A DNA stretch of 64,000 nt from NCBI RefSeq assembly GCF_001467955.1, contig NZ_LNYR01000006.1, positions 65,172 to 129,171 on the forward strand. Direction: 5' to 3'. Of this stretch, positions 45,615-55,038 are shown one piece after another. The position numbers and the translations under genes are program-made. Below the pieces are notes generated by a model. That model was not told the origin of the DNA. It worked only from the letters and a program-made list of their open reading frames with translations, and made no database searches. Position 1 is the stretch's first letter. The number at the start of each line of letters is the position of its first letter. This DNA comes from Legionella quateirensis (lineage in GTDB: Bacteria; Pseudomonadota; Gammaproteobacteria; Legionellales; Legionellaceae).

Positions 45615-48600
45615 TTATTCGGCACCAGCTCCACCGCCTGGCATTTTCGCAGGTCCGCCGCCACCACCGCCGCCACCGCCGCCGCCTCCACCACCAGATG
45701 AAGAGCTGCTACCTGAAGCAGACGCATCGCCCCCTCCAGAAAGAGCTTGACTGTTTATGCCAAGTTTCTTATCGGCAATAGCCCCCATTTTTTGTCCCAT
45801 TTGTGCTTGTGCGCCTTGAGTCTGTTCAGCACCTGCTTTTACCCCGGCTTTCAACTCATCACCCCAACCAGCGGCTTCCTGCCCCAAACTTTCTGGCGTA
45901 CCGCCTATCCATCTTAATACCTTGTCTGGCAAATATGAAATCAGAGTAAATGCTTTTTGAACAATAATAAGGTATGTGGTGGTATATATCAGTATAGAGA
46001 AGAAATACGCATAAACACCTGCCCAATCAGTATAACCGATTGAACCATAACCTCCTGTACCGGAACCACCAGTATCAAAATTTTCCTTACCCGGCAATTG
46101 GAAACCCCCGTATTTGGTACCGGATTTATCCAAGTCATAATTACCTGTTTGAATAAACGATATCGCATGATCGAATCCTGCGTTCAGTATCCAAATGCCT
46201 ACATAGGACAATGCAATTGCTGAAATATATCCAATGATCATCATGGAGGGTCTTAAAAACACATTCATCAAAATCATAATGGCTGCTTCACCTTTACCAA
46301 ATGCATCATGACCTTCGGGATGAGTAACCCCTAAAGCAACGATAGGCGCCGCGACCATGGCCTCGATCACCGCAATGAGCCAGGCAATCGTTCCAAATGT
46401 AAAAATCATGTAGGGCAAGACCGGAATATAATAAGCGGTAACAAATCCTACCGAAACCATGGTTCCAACCCATGCCAGTAACAGTGGCATGGCTAATCCG
46501 ATTAACGCAAATATAAACAATCCAAAAGGAAACAAGATAGCACTACTTACGGCTATATTAACTAGCATAAGCCATAGATTAGCCGAGAAATTAATGTAGT
46601 AGATTCCCATATTCGACAGAGCAACGATCGGGTTTATCCCCGGCTCGGAAACCTTCATCAATCCCGCTTTAAATATTTCCTTCATTCCTTCCAAAGGAAC
46701 CATCAAGAAGGCCATAACCACCTGGTTAATAATGTCAGAAAACATTTTCAAAAGCATATTATATAAGTTTCTGAAAATGGCATTATAAAATAAATTTCCA
46801 AACATCCTTCCTAAACAAAAGGAGAAGAACAATATTCTAACTCGACCGCAATCAAAATCACCTTTTGGCAAATAATATTGTTCAGTAGATATGCTGAACT
46901 TCATCATATTGGCAAATTGAAGAGGTGCTATCCCTGGTTGCCCTGGTAATCGAACCATCACAGAGTTATTAACGAACCCATAAACAGTTGATGACTGCAG
47001 ATTGCCGATTACCTTACGTTGAGCATCATCCTTCAAACTGGGTTTCTGAACTAAATCACCTATCGTAGACCCATTAATTACTGCCTGTACTTTATCCAAA
47101 GGAGACTTATCACCTGCAAACCAGGTACATAATAAAGCATAGGGTCCAGAGCAGCTATTCTTTTCACCAAAGCTCGAAACCAAATTTGTAGGATCAAAAG
47201 TACTCGTATCCAAACCCGTATTAGTATCGAATTGATTGGAGCCAGTTATTGCATTACCATTTAATTTCACCAAATCGAAAAAATAAGAGCCGGCCAGAAT
47301 CCAACCTTGATTTGTCGCTTTATTGATAAAATCACGTGAAGAATTATCATTGTTTACATCATTTGCCTGCTTTATAAGATTAAGCGTTGGCATCATTATG
47401 GCGTTATAATCAGTAATCGCACCTAAAAATTCCGTTCCGTTAAACAGTACGCCTGAATTGGTACCTGTTGGCGTCGGTACTGGCCCCCAAATCTCGCAAT
47501 TTTGTGAATAATCAGTACATATTTGACCTTGAGCGGTATAAGGTACACCGAATTGTTGTTTGGCAACCTTTGAGAAATTTGTTGATGTAGTTCCAGGATT
47601 CGTACTGGCTAAGTCAGGATCATTATTAACGATAACCTGAGCCACGGTAGATAAACTTATATACATTTGCTGAATTGCAATCGCTCTCGACATTTGCGCT
47701 GTTTCAAGTTGAGAGGCTGTAAGTTGCTTATAAAGATTAGGGCTGGTAGAACTCGAGCTTTTATTCGGATCGACCAAATCACTTATCGTGTTCCATTTAA
47801 GGGTTCCGCAAATCCCATTTAAAAAATACAAAGGTGAAGTGGAATCAAAATTGGGCATTGGAAGCGTAAAACTGTTAGCTCCTTTATTATTACTCTGTGT
47901 CATCACCGCATTAACTGTTCCTAAAAAATCTTGAACTGATGTTTTGCAAAAATTATCCATGGCGGTAGTAGGATTTCCTGAGCAAGGGCCTACATCACTC
48001 GCTTGCGACTCCAGATAACTTTTCCTTTGTGCTTCTATTTTATTTTGCAAGCCTAACATACACACTTGGCCCGCAAGAATAGTCATTGCCCCATCGGAAA
48101 CACCACCAGTCGATGACGCGGTCAACGCATCTGCTGGATTCGTCTGCGCCTGGATGATGACCCCTCCCCGATTTAAATAACCCAAAGCAGCTTCCCATAC
48201 CTTATCTGCTGCACCAATCCCCTGTACAATGACCCACATGACAAAAATCTGCATTAAGCAATAGCCAGAGGCTTTGGGAATTAATAAAGCCAATCCCATA
48301 GTGGAACGCAAAGGGATCCATATTGAAGACCATTTTTGTCCAAGCATCTGCCCTTCATGGGCAGTATTCATAGTAGACACCAGGAGGGTGTACATTATGA
48401 TGATTCCACCCAATGCTAATACTGCGGAGTTGAATACGCCAAACATGGTGCCCATAATCTGGCTTCCTGTGCCATGCAGCACGCCGTCAACCACACCAAA
48501 TAGATTACCCAGAAAAATGACGGAAAGATCACTTGCCGGAGGAGCAAAACTCAAAGCAGCGGAGTCGGCAGCGAAAAGCAAAGCGGGACACAAGGTCAGG

Positions 48601-48626
48601 AGAACAGTTAAAACCAGTTTATTCAT
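45615..48626 (-). CDS. dotA: Dot/Icm polytopic membrane protein DotA
   Basis: DotA is an inner-membrane protein of the Dot/Icm system that in L. pneumophila is also released in ring-like oligomers. I start at ATG 48626, preceded by GGGGGAGAA; this overlaps the icmV stop (ATGA) and begins with a signal peptide (MNKLVLTVLLTLCPALLFA). The 1003-residue product has early transmembrane segments at about 60-150, a large periplasmic domain (about 150-600) with several Cys, and a block of transmembrane helices from 640 to 920. The tail has 14 consecutive Gly codons (45654-45695) after a Ser-rich stretch. Confidence 0.97.
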   Translation of the reverse strand: MNKLVLTVLLTLCPALLFAADSAALSFAPPASDLSVIFLGNLFGVVDGVLHGTGSQIMGTMFGVFNSAVLALGGIIIMYTLLVSTMNTAHEGQMLGQKWSSIWIPLRSTMGLALLIPKASGYCLMQIFVMWVIVQGIGAADKVWEAALGYLNRGGVIIQAQTNPADALTASSTGGVSDGAMTILAGQVCMLGLQNKIEAQRKSYLESQASDVGPCSGNPTTAMDNFCKTSVQDFLGTVNAVMTQSNNKGANSFTLPMPNFDSTSPLYFLNGICGTLKWNTISDLVDPNKSSSSTSPNLYKQLTASQLETAQMSRAIAIQQMYISLSTVAQVIVNNDPDLASTNPGTTSTNFSKVAKQQFGVPYTAQGQICTDYSQNCEIWGPVPTPTGTNSGVLFNGTEFLGAITDYNAIMMPTLNLIKQANDVNNDNSSRDFINKATNQGWILAGSYFFDLVKLNGNAITGSNQFDTNTGLDTSTFDPTNLVSSFGEKNSCSGPYALLCTWFAGDKSPLDKVQAVINGSTIGDLVQKPSLKDDAQRKVIGNLQSSTVYGFVNNSVMVRLPGQPGIAPLQFANMMKFSISTEQYYLPKGDFDCGRVRILFFSFCLGRMFGNLFYNAIFRNLYNMLLKMFSDIINQVVMAFLMVPLEGMKEIFKAGLMKVSEPGINPIVALSNMGIYYINFSANLWLMLVNIAVSSAILFPFGLFIFALIGLAMPLLLAWVGTMVSVGFVTAYYIPVLPYMIFTFGTIAWLIAVIEAMVAAPIVALGVTHPEGHDAFGKGEAAIMILMNVFLRPSMMIIGYISAIALSYVGIWILNAGFDHAISFIQTGNYDLDKSGTKYGGFQLPGKENFDTGGSGTGGYGSIGYTDWAGVYAYFFSILIYTTTYLIIVQKAFTLISYLPDKVLRWIGGTPESLGQEAAGWGDELKAGVKAGAEQTQGAQAQMGQKMGAIADKKLGINSQALSGGGDASASGSSSSSGGGGGGGGGGGGGGPAKMPGGGAGAE

Positions 48627-49078
48627 TCTTTCTCCCCCAATATACCTTGCCTGTACCATTCTTTAATAGTACAACCCAATTTTCTGTGTTTAATTTGGAA
48701 ATACCAAAAATGATAACGAAATGCCAAAACCAGTGCGATCAGCATAACAACCAGACTCACAATTGTGGCTTTAAACGATCCGTAAAATAATTGATATCCC
48801 ATATAAATAAAAATCATAAAGGCAGCTGCTAACATAACAATGCTTAAACGCAATAATGCATTTTGTTTTATTACCAAGTCAGCATCAGATAATTTCAGCT
48901 TATCTACAGCCGAATCAAAAGATTCAACTTCAACTTCCTTCTGAGTTACGAATAAACGCTTGAATCCATTTAGAAGATAAAGGGTAAATGCCTTCATTCT
49001 GTCCCAATCAGACCATGCGCGAATGTTGATGATTCGCTTGAAAATACTACCAATCCTAGTACCTGATTTCTTTTTCAT
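48623..49078 (-). CDS. icmV: Dot/Icm protein IcmV
   Basis: IcmV is a small inner-membrane component required for intracellular growth. The 151-residue product equals the L. pneumophila protein in length and has two transmembrane helices (about 76-94 and 100-118), between a basic N-terminal region and a short cytosolic tail (KLGCTIKEWYRQGILG). It is the first gene of the icmV-dotA operon and is divergent from icmW. Confidence 0.95.
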   Translation of the reverse strand: MKKKSGTRIGSIFKRIINIRAWSDWDRMKAFTLYLLNGFKRLFVTQKEVEVESFDSAVDKLKLSDADLVIKQNALLRLSIVMLAAAFMIFIYMGYQLFYGSFKATIVSLVVMLIALVLAFRYHFWYFQIKHRKLGCTIKEWYRQGILGEKE

Positions 49079-49118
49079 ATTTTTTACTTTTTTAATAATG
49101 GACTTTTACCCTTCATAA

Positions 49119-49179
49119 TATACTATAGTAGTATGTAGTGGATTCGTCCATCAACTTATCACAGTAAAAAAAGAGTAAA
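49119..49179 (+). promoter_or_regulatory. icmV-icmW divergent promoter region
   Basis: The 103-base gap contains TATACT (49119-49124), the -10-like element reported for icm/dot promoters, which overlaps a perfect 10-base palindrome TACTATAGTA (49121-49130). Just before icmW, GTAAA-N6-GTAAA (49164-49179) matches the CpxR box. It lies almost on the ribosome-binding site, so activation from it would be unusual. Function is inferred from motif match. Confidence 0.45.
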
Positions 49180-49181
49180 AA

Positions 49182-49637
49182 ATGCCTGATCTCAGTCACG
49201 AAGCATCTGCTAAATACTGGTTTGAATATTTAGACCCCATGATTTACAGAGTAATTACCTTTATGGAAAGTGTTGAAGACTGGACTCTTGATGGAAATCC
49301 TGAGTTTGAAGAAGCAATGACTCAGTTGGGTAAAGAACTGGATGATATCGAAAAAATTGACCTGGGAATAATGGCTGAAGAAGAAAAATTTATCCGTATT
49401 GTAGGAAACATTAAATCAGGTAGAGGACTACGCTTACTTCAGGCAATAGATACTGTTCACCCCGGAAGTGCTTCCAGGGTATTAATTCATGCCGAGGAAA
49501 CCAGTATTGGCAGTCATGATCCTGCCGGCTTTTTCCTGAAAAGAAATATAGTATTTGAACGTTTACGTTTATTGTCGCGAGTTTTTTGTCAATACCGCCT
49601 GAAACTCGTTTTACGCGCACTTGAAGGGGATGAATAA
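49182..49637 (+). CDS. icmW: Dot/Icm effector chaperone IcmW
   Basis: IcmW pairs with IcmS as an adaptor that loads many effectors onto the DotL coupling complex. The 151-residue product is acidic in its first half (LDGNPEFEEAMTQLGKELDDIEKIDLG) and ends in a helical RLLSRVFCQYRLKLVLRAL segment. Length and order agree with L. pneumophila. Its TAA overlaps the icmX ATG by one base. Confidence 0.96.
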   Translation: MPDLSHEASAKYWFEYLDPMIYRVITFMESVEDWTLDGNPEFEEAMTQLGKELDDIEKIDLGIMAEEEKFIRIVGNIKSGRGLRLLQAIDTVHPGSASRVLIHAEETSIGSHDPAGFFLKRNIVFERLRLLSRVFCQYRLKLVLRALEGDE

Positions 49638-51028
49638 TGAAGTTAATGTCAAAATGTTCACTAGTTACGTTGTTTTGCCTTACCAGTTATTCTGTAGTTG
49701 TTACTGCTACAGGGAATATTATGGACGATCCAATTCCAACCACAAATAACAGTGATTTGACCACGTATTTAAAAAATCTGGGAAACTATCTGGGCTTTGA
49801 CTTAACAACTAAAAATCCTCCAACCCCTCCAGAAAATTATACTGCAGCATTACTAAACGAAGTCGATGCCAGTCTCTTTCAAAATTATCTATTTAGTACC
49901 TTTTTTGGGGCTCTTCCTGTAAACGCGATGAATCAAGTAGTAAAACAATTTGTACCAACCGCTACTCCTGGTGCCAAGGGTTTAAACGATCTTGCCAATA
50001 CAACGTTCAAGAATTATGCTGGCGACTCCTCCTCAAACAATAATAATGTTACTGCTTCTCCTTTGCTTGATCAGCCAACCTCAAATAAAGGTTCATTCTT
50101 ACCAGACCCGGTAAGTCAGGCAATTTTTAATATTTTAGGCACCCCTGATTTTTCTTATTGTATGAATAATGATGCTTCTGCCTGGAATAAAGGAGATTGT
50201 CAGTATAAGTATCAAGATAAAGTAATCTATAATACGGCTGGCTATATTCCTCAAGCAACAGAGTTCTTTAGTTATGGCTACAATCAAAAATTCATCAATC
50301 AACTTAATAGCAACTCATTGATAGCCCCATTACTCTATTCAAACGATCAAATTCCCTCCTCAGATGCAATGCAATCCGTGTCAAAACCAGGGTCATCTCC
50401 AGGTTTAACTGCACAAAATCAAGCTCAGATAGCAAATAACTTCATACGCTATGCTTCTGGAATGGTATCACCATCCTCTTTGCCCAAATTGAAGGACTAT
50501 GGCGATTTATATATATTGGCAACCAAAAACGCTGGAGCCAATCCTCCTGATGCTCAGCAAATGCAAGCCCAAGCCACATTGAGCAGCTACTTTAACAACC
50601 TGAGAGTGTACGCTGCGCAAAGCTCCGTTGGTATTAGCAATTTATACTATATAATGTCCAAACGATTGCCTCAAGAACAACCCTCTCCAGGCGGCAATAG
50701 CTCACCAGTGGTATCGCAGGCATTAAGTGAATTTAATATGGCAACATGGCGAATATTGAATCCTAAAGCACAAACTGGCAAAGATGGACTCCCAACACAG
50801 TGGATGCAGCAGCTGGATACAGCTTCCTCAGCGACAATTCAAAAAGAAATTGCCGTATTACTGGCAGAAATTAACTATCAAATGTATTTGGATCGTCAAT
50901 TGCAGGAGCGAATTCTATTAACGAATACAATCATGTTGATGCAGAATTTAAAAGCAAGTGAACCATCTGCCGATTTTAGCACTCAAGGTAGTGATGCTGA
51001 GTCCACTACTTCAGATACCAGTGAATAA
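49637..51028 (+). CDS. icmX: Dot/Icm periplasmic protein IcmX
   Basis: IcmX is an exported component found in the periplasm and culture medium. The 463-residue product has a signal peptide (about residues 1-26, ending near VVVTATG). A long polar body follows, with Asn- and Ser-rich linkers (DSSSNNNNVTA) and two Cys in CMNNDASAWNKGDC. The tail is low complexity (STTSDTSE). It forms a two-gene operon with icmW and ends before a strong hairpin. Confidence 0.95.
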   Translation: MKLMSKCSLVTLFCLTSYSVVVTATGNIMDDPIPTTNNSDLTTYLKNLGNYLGFDLTTKNPPTPPENYTAALLNEVDASLFQNYLFSTFFGALPVNAMNQVVKQFVPTATPGAKGLNDLANTTFKNYAGDSSSNNNNVTASPLLDQPTSNKGSFLPDPVSQAIFNILGTPDFSYCMNNDASAWNKGDCQYKYQDKVIYNTAGYIPQATEFFSYGYNQKFINQLNSNSLIAPLLYSNDQIPSSDAMQSVSKPGSSPGLTAQNQAQIANNFIRYASGMVSPSSLPKLKDYGDLYILATKNAGANPPDAQQMQAQATLSSYFNNLRVYAAQSSVGISNLYYIMSKRLPQEQPSPGGNSSPVVSQALSEFNMATWRILNPKAQTGKDGLPTQWMQQLDTASSATIQKEIAVLLAEINYQMYLDRQLQERILLTNTIMLMQNLKASEPSADFSTQGSDAESTTSDTSE

Positions 51029-51039
51029 TATCCTCATTG

Positions 51040-51065
51040 AAGCTCCTGGAACAATCCAGGAGCTT
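51040..51065 (+). terminator. Intrinsic terminator after icmX
   Basis: AAGCTCCTGGA and TCCAGGAGCTT form an 11-pair perfect stem with an ACAA loop, followed by ATTCATCC. It lies 11 bases past the icmX stop. The U-tract is short, but the stem is the strongest in the window. Confidence 0.75.
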
Positions 51066-51128
51066 ATTCATCCAAAACAATTTTAGCGTACACAATAATC
51101 GAATCAAAACGCTTAAATCTGCAAAAAA

Positions 51129-51158
51129 CCGATGTATGTCACTTGAAAGTCACATCGG
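51129..51158 (+). other. Second hairpin in the icmX-ATPase gap
   Basis: CCGATGT (51129-51135) and ACATCGG (51152-51158) pair around a 16-base loop that itself contains GTCA and GTC elements, and are followed by ATTTCC. The whole gap, 51029-51409, has no ORF. This could be a second terminator or part of a small RNA. The last 100 bases probably hold the ATPase gene promoter. Confidence 0.35.
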
Positions 51159-51409
51159 ATTTCCTAAGCAATGGTTGCATTAAATTGCCAGGATAGCATT
51201 TTTTTGTTGCTGAACAAGAAAAATTCTCCAAATTGATTTTCTTCTGAATGTGCATTAATTGATTCACTTTAATGAAAATCAGTAAAACAGAGGTGCAAAA
51301 AATAGCTGATATGGTATTATTCCAATCAAAATTTTAAACGAATATTGAAATTACCTGCAAAGGAATAATTAATCTCAGGATGAGTTAACCCTTATATCAG
51401 TGAGCAGTT

Positions 51410-53974
51410 ATGTCCAAACCCTATGTTTTTTATATCAGTGGGATGAGCTGCGCGAGTTGCAGTAACGGAATTGAAGCTTATCTAAAAGCAACTAAAATCC
51501 CGGAAATTGACTCCTTTCATGTTGATTTCTCAACTCAGGATCCCAAAAAAACGACGATAATACTTAAAAACCCCGAGATTGACCCTGCTAAAGAAAATCA
51601 CCAACGCATTTGGAACGATATTAAAGGCCATATTGAAGATATTGGGTACAAGTGCGAAACATATAACTACAGTCCAAATAACAAACATAATGCCCAGGAA
51701 AAAACGACCACTCCAGAACTAGAACAAAATACCAATCCAAAAAAAGAATCCTCCAACACGCTATTTGATTTGGGAAAAAAAATTCTTGCGTCTCATTGGT
51801 TTCTCGGGGCATCAGGATGTATTTCCGGAATAGCGTTACTGGTACTGTCTCTGACCATGGGAGGATTACCATTACTTGCCATGCTCCCGCTTGCTGGCCT
51901 AAGTATCGTGTTAACACTGCTGCTTGGAGCGCGTTCCTATTCTGAAGCATGGAAAAAATTCGTTACTACCCAAACCTTAACCATGGACACTCTATTTGCC
52001 ATAAGCACCATTTCTGTGATTGTGGTATCCCTTACTTCATTTTTTATACCATGGCTTCCTATGATGTTTGAAGCAGGATTGCTTATTTATGGCTTTAGAC
52101 ATATTGGGATTGCTATAGAAGAAACTATCAAAGAAAAAATCAGTTCAGCACAGTTTCAAGACAGAGCCCCAAAACAAGTGAGATTGTCATTGCCTGACGG
52201 TACGCAAGATATGGATTTGCATCAAATTAAGAAGGATGACTTCATTGTACTATTTCCAGGTGAAATTATCCCAATGGACGGACTTTGTGAAAATGAAAGT
52301 ATTATTTATACCACGATCATTACCGGCGCAATTTTGCCCAGACATTTTCGTGCGGGAGAAAAAGTACTTGCGGGTATGCGGCTGGCAGATGAGGTTCCTT
52401 CTTTAAAAATTCGCGTGCTGAGACCAGCAAAACAATCCTATCTTGCACGACTTGATGAGGGTATCGAACAATCCATCAATGAAAAAGCACCACTGGAGAT
52501 AAAAACAGGAAAACTTCTTGCCTATTTTATTCCTGCGGTCATCACCTTGGCCATTACCTCCGGTATTATAATAGGTATATTCTTCCCTGCTGCAATCGCA
52601 ATACAATGTGCCATATCTGTCCTGGTTTCAGCATGTCCTTGCACCTTAGGCTTAATTATCCCTCTGGCAGTAAAAACTGGAATTCATAAAGCAGCAGAGC
52701 ATGGAGTACACTTTAAAAATTCTAAAATTCTGCAAGAAGCGGAGCAAATAGATACCATAGTATTTGATCTGAATGGTACATTAACTACAGGAGTTCCAAT
52801 AGTAAAACGTTATTCTGTTATTAATAACGCCAATATCTCTCCCGATGATTTTCTGGCTCTGTGCTCCGCACTGGAAGAAAGCTCAACACATCCCGTAGGT
52901 AAATCAATCCATGCTTATTGCAATAAAAACAGTTCTCGAACATTTTCTGTTACAAAACCCAATGACTCACATCATTCAGGCATCTTTGGATGCATCAATG
53001 GCAAAGATTACACCATAGGCAGTCCTTCTCTAATGAATGAGATTGGTATTTCAACAACATCCATAGAAGCAAATCTTGAGTTGGAAGCTGGAGATAGCCT
53101 TGTATTTATGGCTGAAGAAAAGAATCTGATTGGATATATTATTATTACCGATCCCCTACGAAAAGATGCATTTAAAACCATCAAAACATTGACTGACATG
53201 GGCAAGGTAGTACATCTATGTACCGGAGCCGACGAAAAAACGGCATTACGCTATGCCAAGGCCTTAGGCATAACCAACATCCATGCAAACGCTGTTGCTA
53301 CTGATCTGGAAAATGGCGATAAATCCAAACCTGCTTACATAAAAGGCTTACAGCTCAAAGGACATAAAGTAGCCATGGTGGGAGATGCCGCCAATGATGC
53401 CCGAGCCATAGCCGCCAGTGATCTGGGCATTGCCGTGCTCTCTCAGGATAGTGATGAATTAACCCAACAACATGCTGGTGCAGTAATCCAAAATGGCACC
53501 TTATTGCCTATAATTAGTACCTTTGCTGTTTCTCAACAAACGGTATCGAATATAAAAGAGAATTTACTTTTTAGTCTTGGCTATAATATAGCCGCGGTAC
53601 TGGTCGCTGGAGGGTTACTGGTAGCTGTTGGAATTACCCTGAATCCAGCAGTTGGGGTCGCATTAATGGCAATTCAAGCCAGTCTCATTCTGCTCAATGT
53701 CTATCGTTTTAAAGAACAACCGGTCAAACAACTTCAGGAAACACAACAGCCTCAAGAGGTATTTGGCTCATCTCATCAAGTGATAAAGAAACACTCACCA
53801 GTCCATCAGATCACAGCATCTAATGAATACTTTGAGACACTTAATAGCACTGAGGCTAACTCCCCCCCCCTCAATTCGGGGTATCTATGGAAGATTGTAT
53901 CAGCGCCTCAATCTGAAGCGAATAAAGTGCAACAAAATACAGAAGATAGATCTGGTTTAGAATGTAATATCTGA
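51410..53974 (+). CDS. P1B-type metal ATPase homologue with altered catalytic motifs
   Basis: This 854-residue protein has a CopA-like layout: a heavy-metal domain with GMSCASC (Cys14, Cys17), transmembrane helices from about 125, and the transport motif SACPC (409-411), with about eight helices. A cytosolic HAD domain has THP (493-495) and VGDAAND (657-663). Catalytic loops deviate: the phosphorylation motif DKTGT is DLNGT (453-457), and the actuator TGES is TGAI (305-308). The invariant Asp453 remains. A C-terminal tail of about 85 residues has no counterpart in typical CopA and contains a nine-C run. Whether it still pumps metal is doubtful. Confidence 0.82.
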   Translation: MSKPYVFYISGMSCASCSNGIEAYLKATKIPEIDSFHVDFSTQDPKKTTIILKNPEIDPAKENHQRIWNDIKGHIEDIGYKCETYNYSPNNKHNAQEKTTTPELEQNTNPKKESSNTLFDLGKKILASHWFLGASGCISGIALLVLSLTMGGLPLLAMLPLAGLSIVLTLLLGARSYSEAWKKFVTTQTLTMDTLFAISTISVIVVSLTSFFIPWLPMMFEAGLLIYGFRHIGIAIEETIKEKISSAQFQDRAPKQVRLSLPDGTQDMDLHQIKKDDFIVLFPGEIIPMDGLCENESIIYTTIITGAILPRHFRAGEKVLAGMRLADEVPSLKIRVLRPAKQSYLARLDEGIEQSINEKAPLEIKTGKLLAYFIPAVITLAITSGIIIGIFFPAAIAIQCAISVLVSACPCTLGLIIPLAVKTGIHKAAEHGVHFKNSKILQEAEQIDTIVFDLNGTLTTGVPIVKRYSVINNANISPDDFLALCSALEESSTHPVGKSIHAYCNKNSSRTFSVTKPNDSHHSGIFGCINGKDYTIGSPSLMNEIGISTTSIEANLELEAGDSLVFMAEEKNLIGYIIITDPLRKDAFKTIKTLTDMGKVVHLCTGADEKTALRYAKALGITNIHANAVATDLENGDKSKPAYIKGLQLKGHKVAMVGDAANDARAIAASDLGIAVLSQDSDELTQQHAGAVIQNGTLLPIISTFAVSQQTVSNIKENLLFSLGYNIAAVLVAGGLLVAVGITLNPAVGVALMAIQASLILLNVYRFKEQPVKQLQETQQPQEVFGSSHQVIKKHSPVHQITASNEYFETLNSTEANSPPLNSGYLWKIVSAPQSEANKVQQNTEDRSGLECNI

Positions 53975-54164
53975 TATGAGTGAATCCAAACTTAATTAAG
54001 CTCAAACAGAACCATGCATTTTATAACGCGTGTCAGGGATGGCAAGTTGAATAAACCGCACCATTGATAAACCACAGAAGACATCTTAATCAATTACTGT
54101 ACATCATTGCAATTCGATATCAAAAAAGTGACAATAAGGCAAAAAATAGACGAGGTTGATTTTA

Positions 54165-54716
54165 ATGCCAGCAGAAGTAGTGAATCAGTTAGTAACCGCA
54201 GAAGAAAAACCTGGAATTCAAAGTTTAAAAATTCTGTCAGCCAATGCAATCGCAAAAACAAACCCCAGTTTATTTTTTACCCTGCACAACAAAGGTATGC
54301 CACCTGAAATACACGATGATTATGTTAATGCAACCATACAGCAAAAGGTCGATGAGCAAGTAACTGTTTATAAAGAAAAAAAACAAGAACGCCATGATAA
54401 TATTGATGATTGTACCGAGAGGCTCTCTTCAAGTGAATGCTTCGTAAAAGTCTCATCATGTACTTTTTCTATGATGTTCAGTGGTTTACATGTAGGAACC
54501 TATTTTATTCTTAAAGCGGCCGAAACAACCCCCTCTACTCAATTAACATTTATCTGCACCATACCGGTTACCTTTTTCGTGAGTCTGTGCGTTGGAATGT
54601 GTCTGGCGAAACCTGCTGCGAGAGGGTTAGCACATTGTTTTATACCCTCTGTATCCGATCATCTGACTATTGATTTGAATGAAGTTGAGAGTAATTCTGT
54701 CTTAAAACGCCCATAA
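54165..54716 (+). CDS. Hypothetical protein with two transmembrane segments
   Basis: I start at ATG 54165 (GAGGT 9 bases upstream); an in-frame TTG three codons earlier is less likely. The 183-residue product has a polar first half, rich in Lys and Glu, and two hydrophobic segments near residues 105-127 and 133-152. It ends in a polar tail. I recognise no family. The gene stands alone after the metal ATPase and is convergent with the yqjDEK-like operon. A membrane effector is possible, but nothing in the sequence proves it. Confidence 0.5.
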   Translation: MPAEVVNQLVTAEEKPGIQSLKILSANAIAKTNPSLFFTLHNKGMPPEIHDDYVNATIQQKVDEQVTVYKEKKQERHDNIDDCTERLSSSECFVKVSSCTFSMMFSGLHVGTYFILKAAETTPSTQLTFICTIPVTFFVSLCVGMCLAKPAARGLAHCFIPSVSDHLTIDLNEVESNSVLKRP

Positions 54717-54735
54717 ACAGTTCTCCAGGATCACA

Positions 54736-55038
54736 TTATCGCTTTATTTTATTCGATAGGAACGTAAATCCAGCGGTAACCAATGTTTGAATTAAAATAA
54801 TGGGCACAGTATTCGCTTTCCCAAGATTTTTTACCAACAAACGAGGTGCCGTTACAGCAAGTGTATTAAATAACACACTGAAGAAGCGTCCTGATTTACG
54901 ATATTTAATTGCAATAAAAATAGTTGGACTTAAAACTACGGCGATAAGAACACCGTATTGATGAATGACATTTCTTAAATACACTTTATGCATTTGTAAT
55001 CGATGTTGGTGATTTTTTAATCGATTTGTTATTAGCAT
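54736..55038 (-). CDS. YqjK-like small membrane protein
   Basis: This is the third gene of a three-gene unit. I favour the ATG at 55038, with AGAG upstream, which gives 100 residues beginning MLITNRLKNHQHRLQ; the ATG at 54993 is an alternative that overlaps the previous stop. A helical, charged N-terminus and one or two hydrophobic segments resemble E. coli YqjK, which follows YqjE in the same order. The exact role of YqjK is unknown. Confidence 0.55.
   Translation of the reverse strand: MLITNRLKNHQHRLQMHKVYLRNVIHQYGVLIAVVLSPTIFIAIKYRKSGRFFSVLFNTLAVTAPRLLVKNLGKANTVPIILIQTLVTAGFTFLSNKIKR

Noticed and set aside
48274-48666. 130-codon plus-strand ORF opposite dotA/icmV
   Set aside because: It lies fully inside well-recognised genes on the other strand and has no ribosome-binding site or family features.
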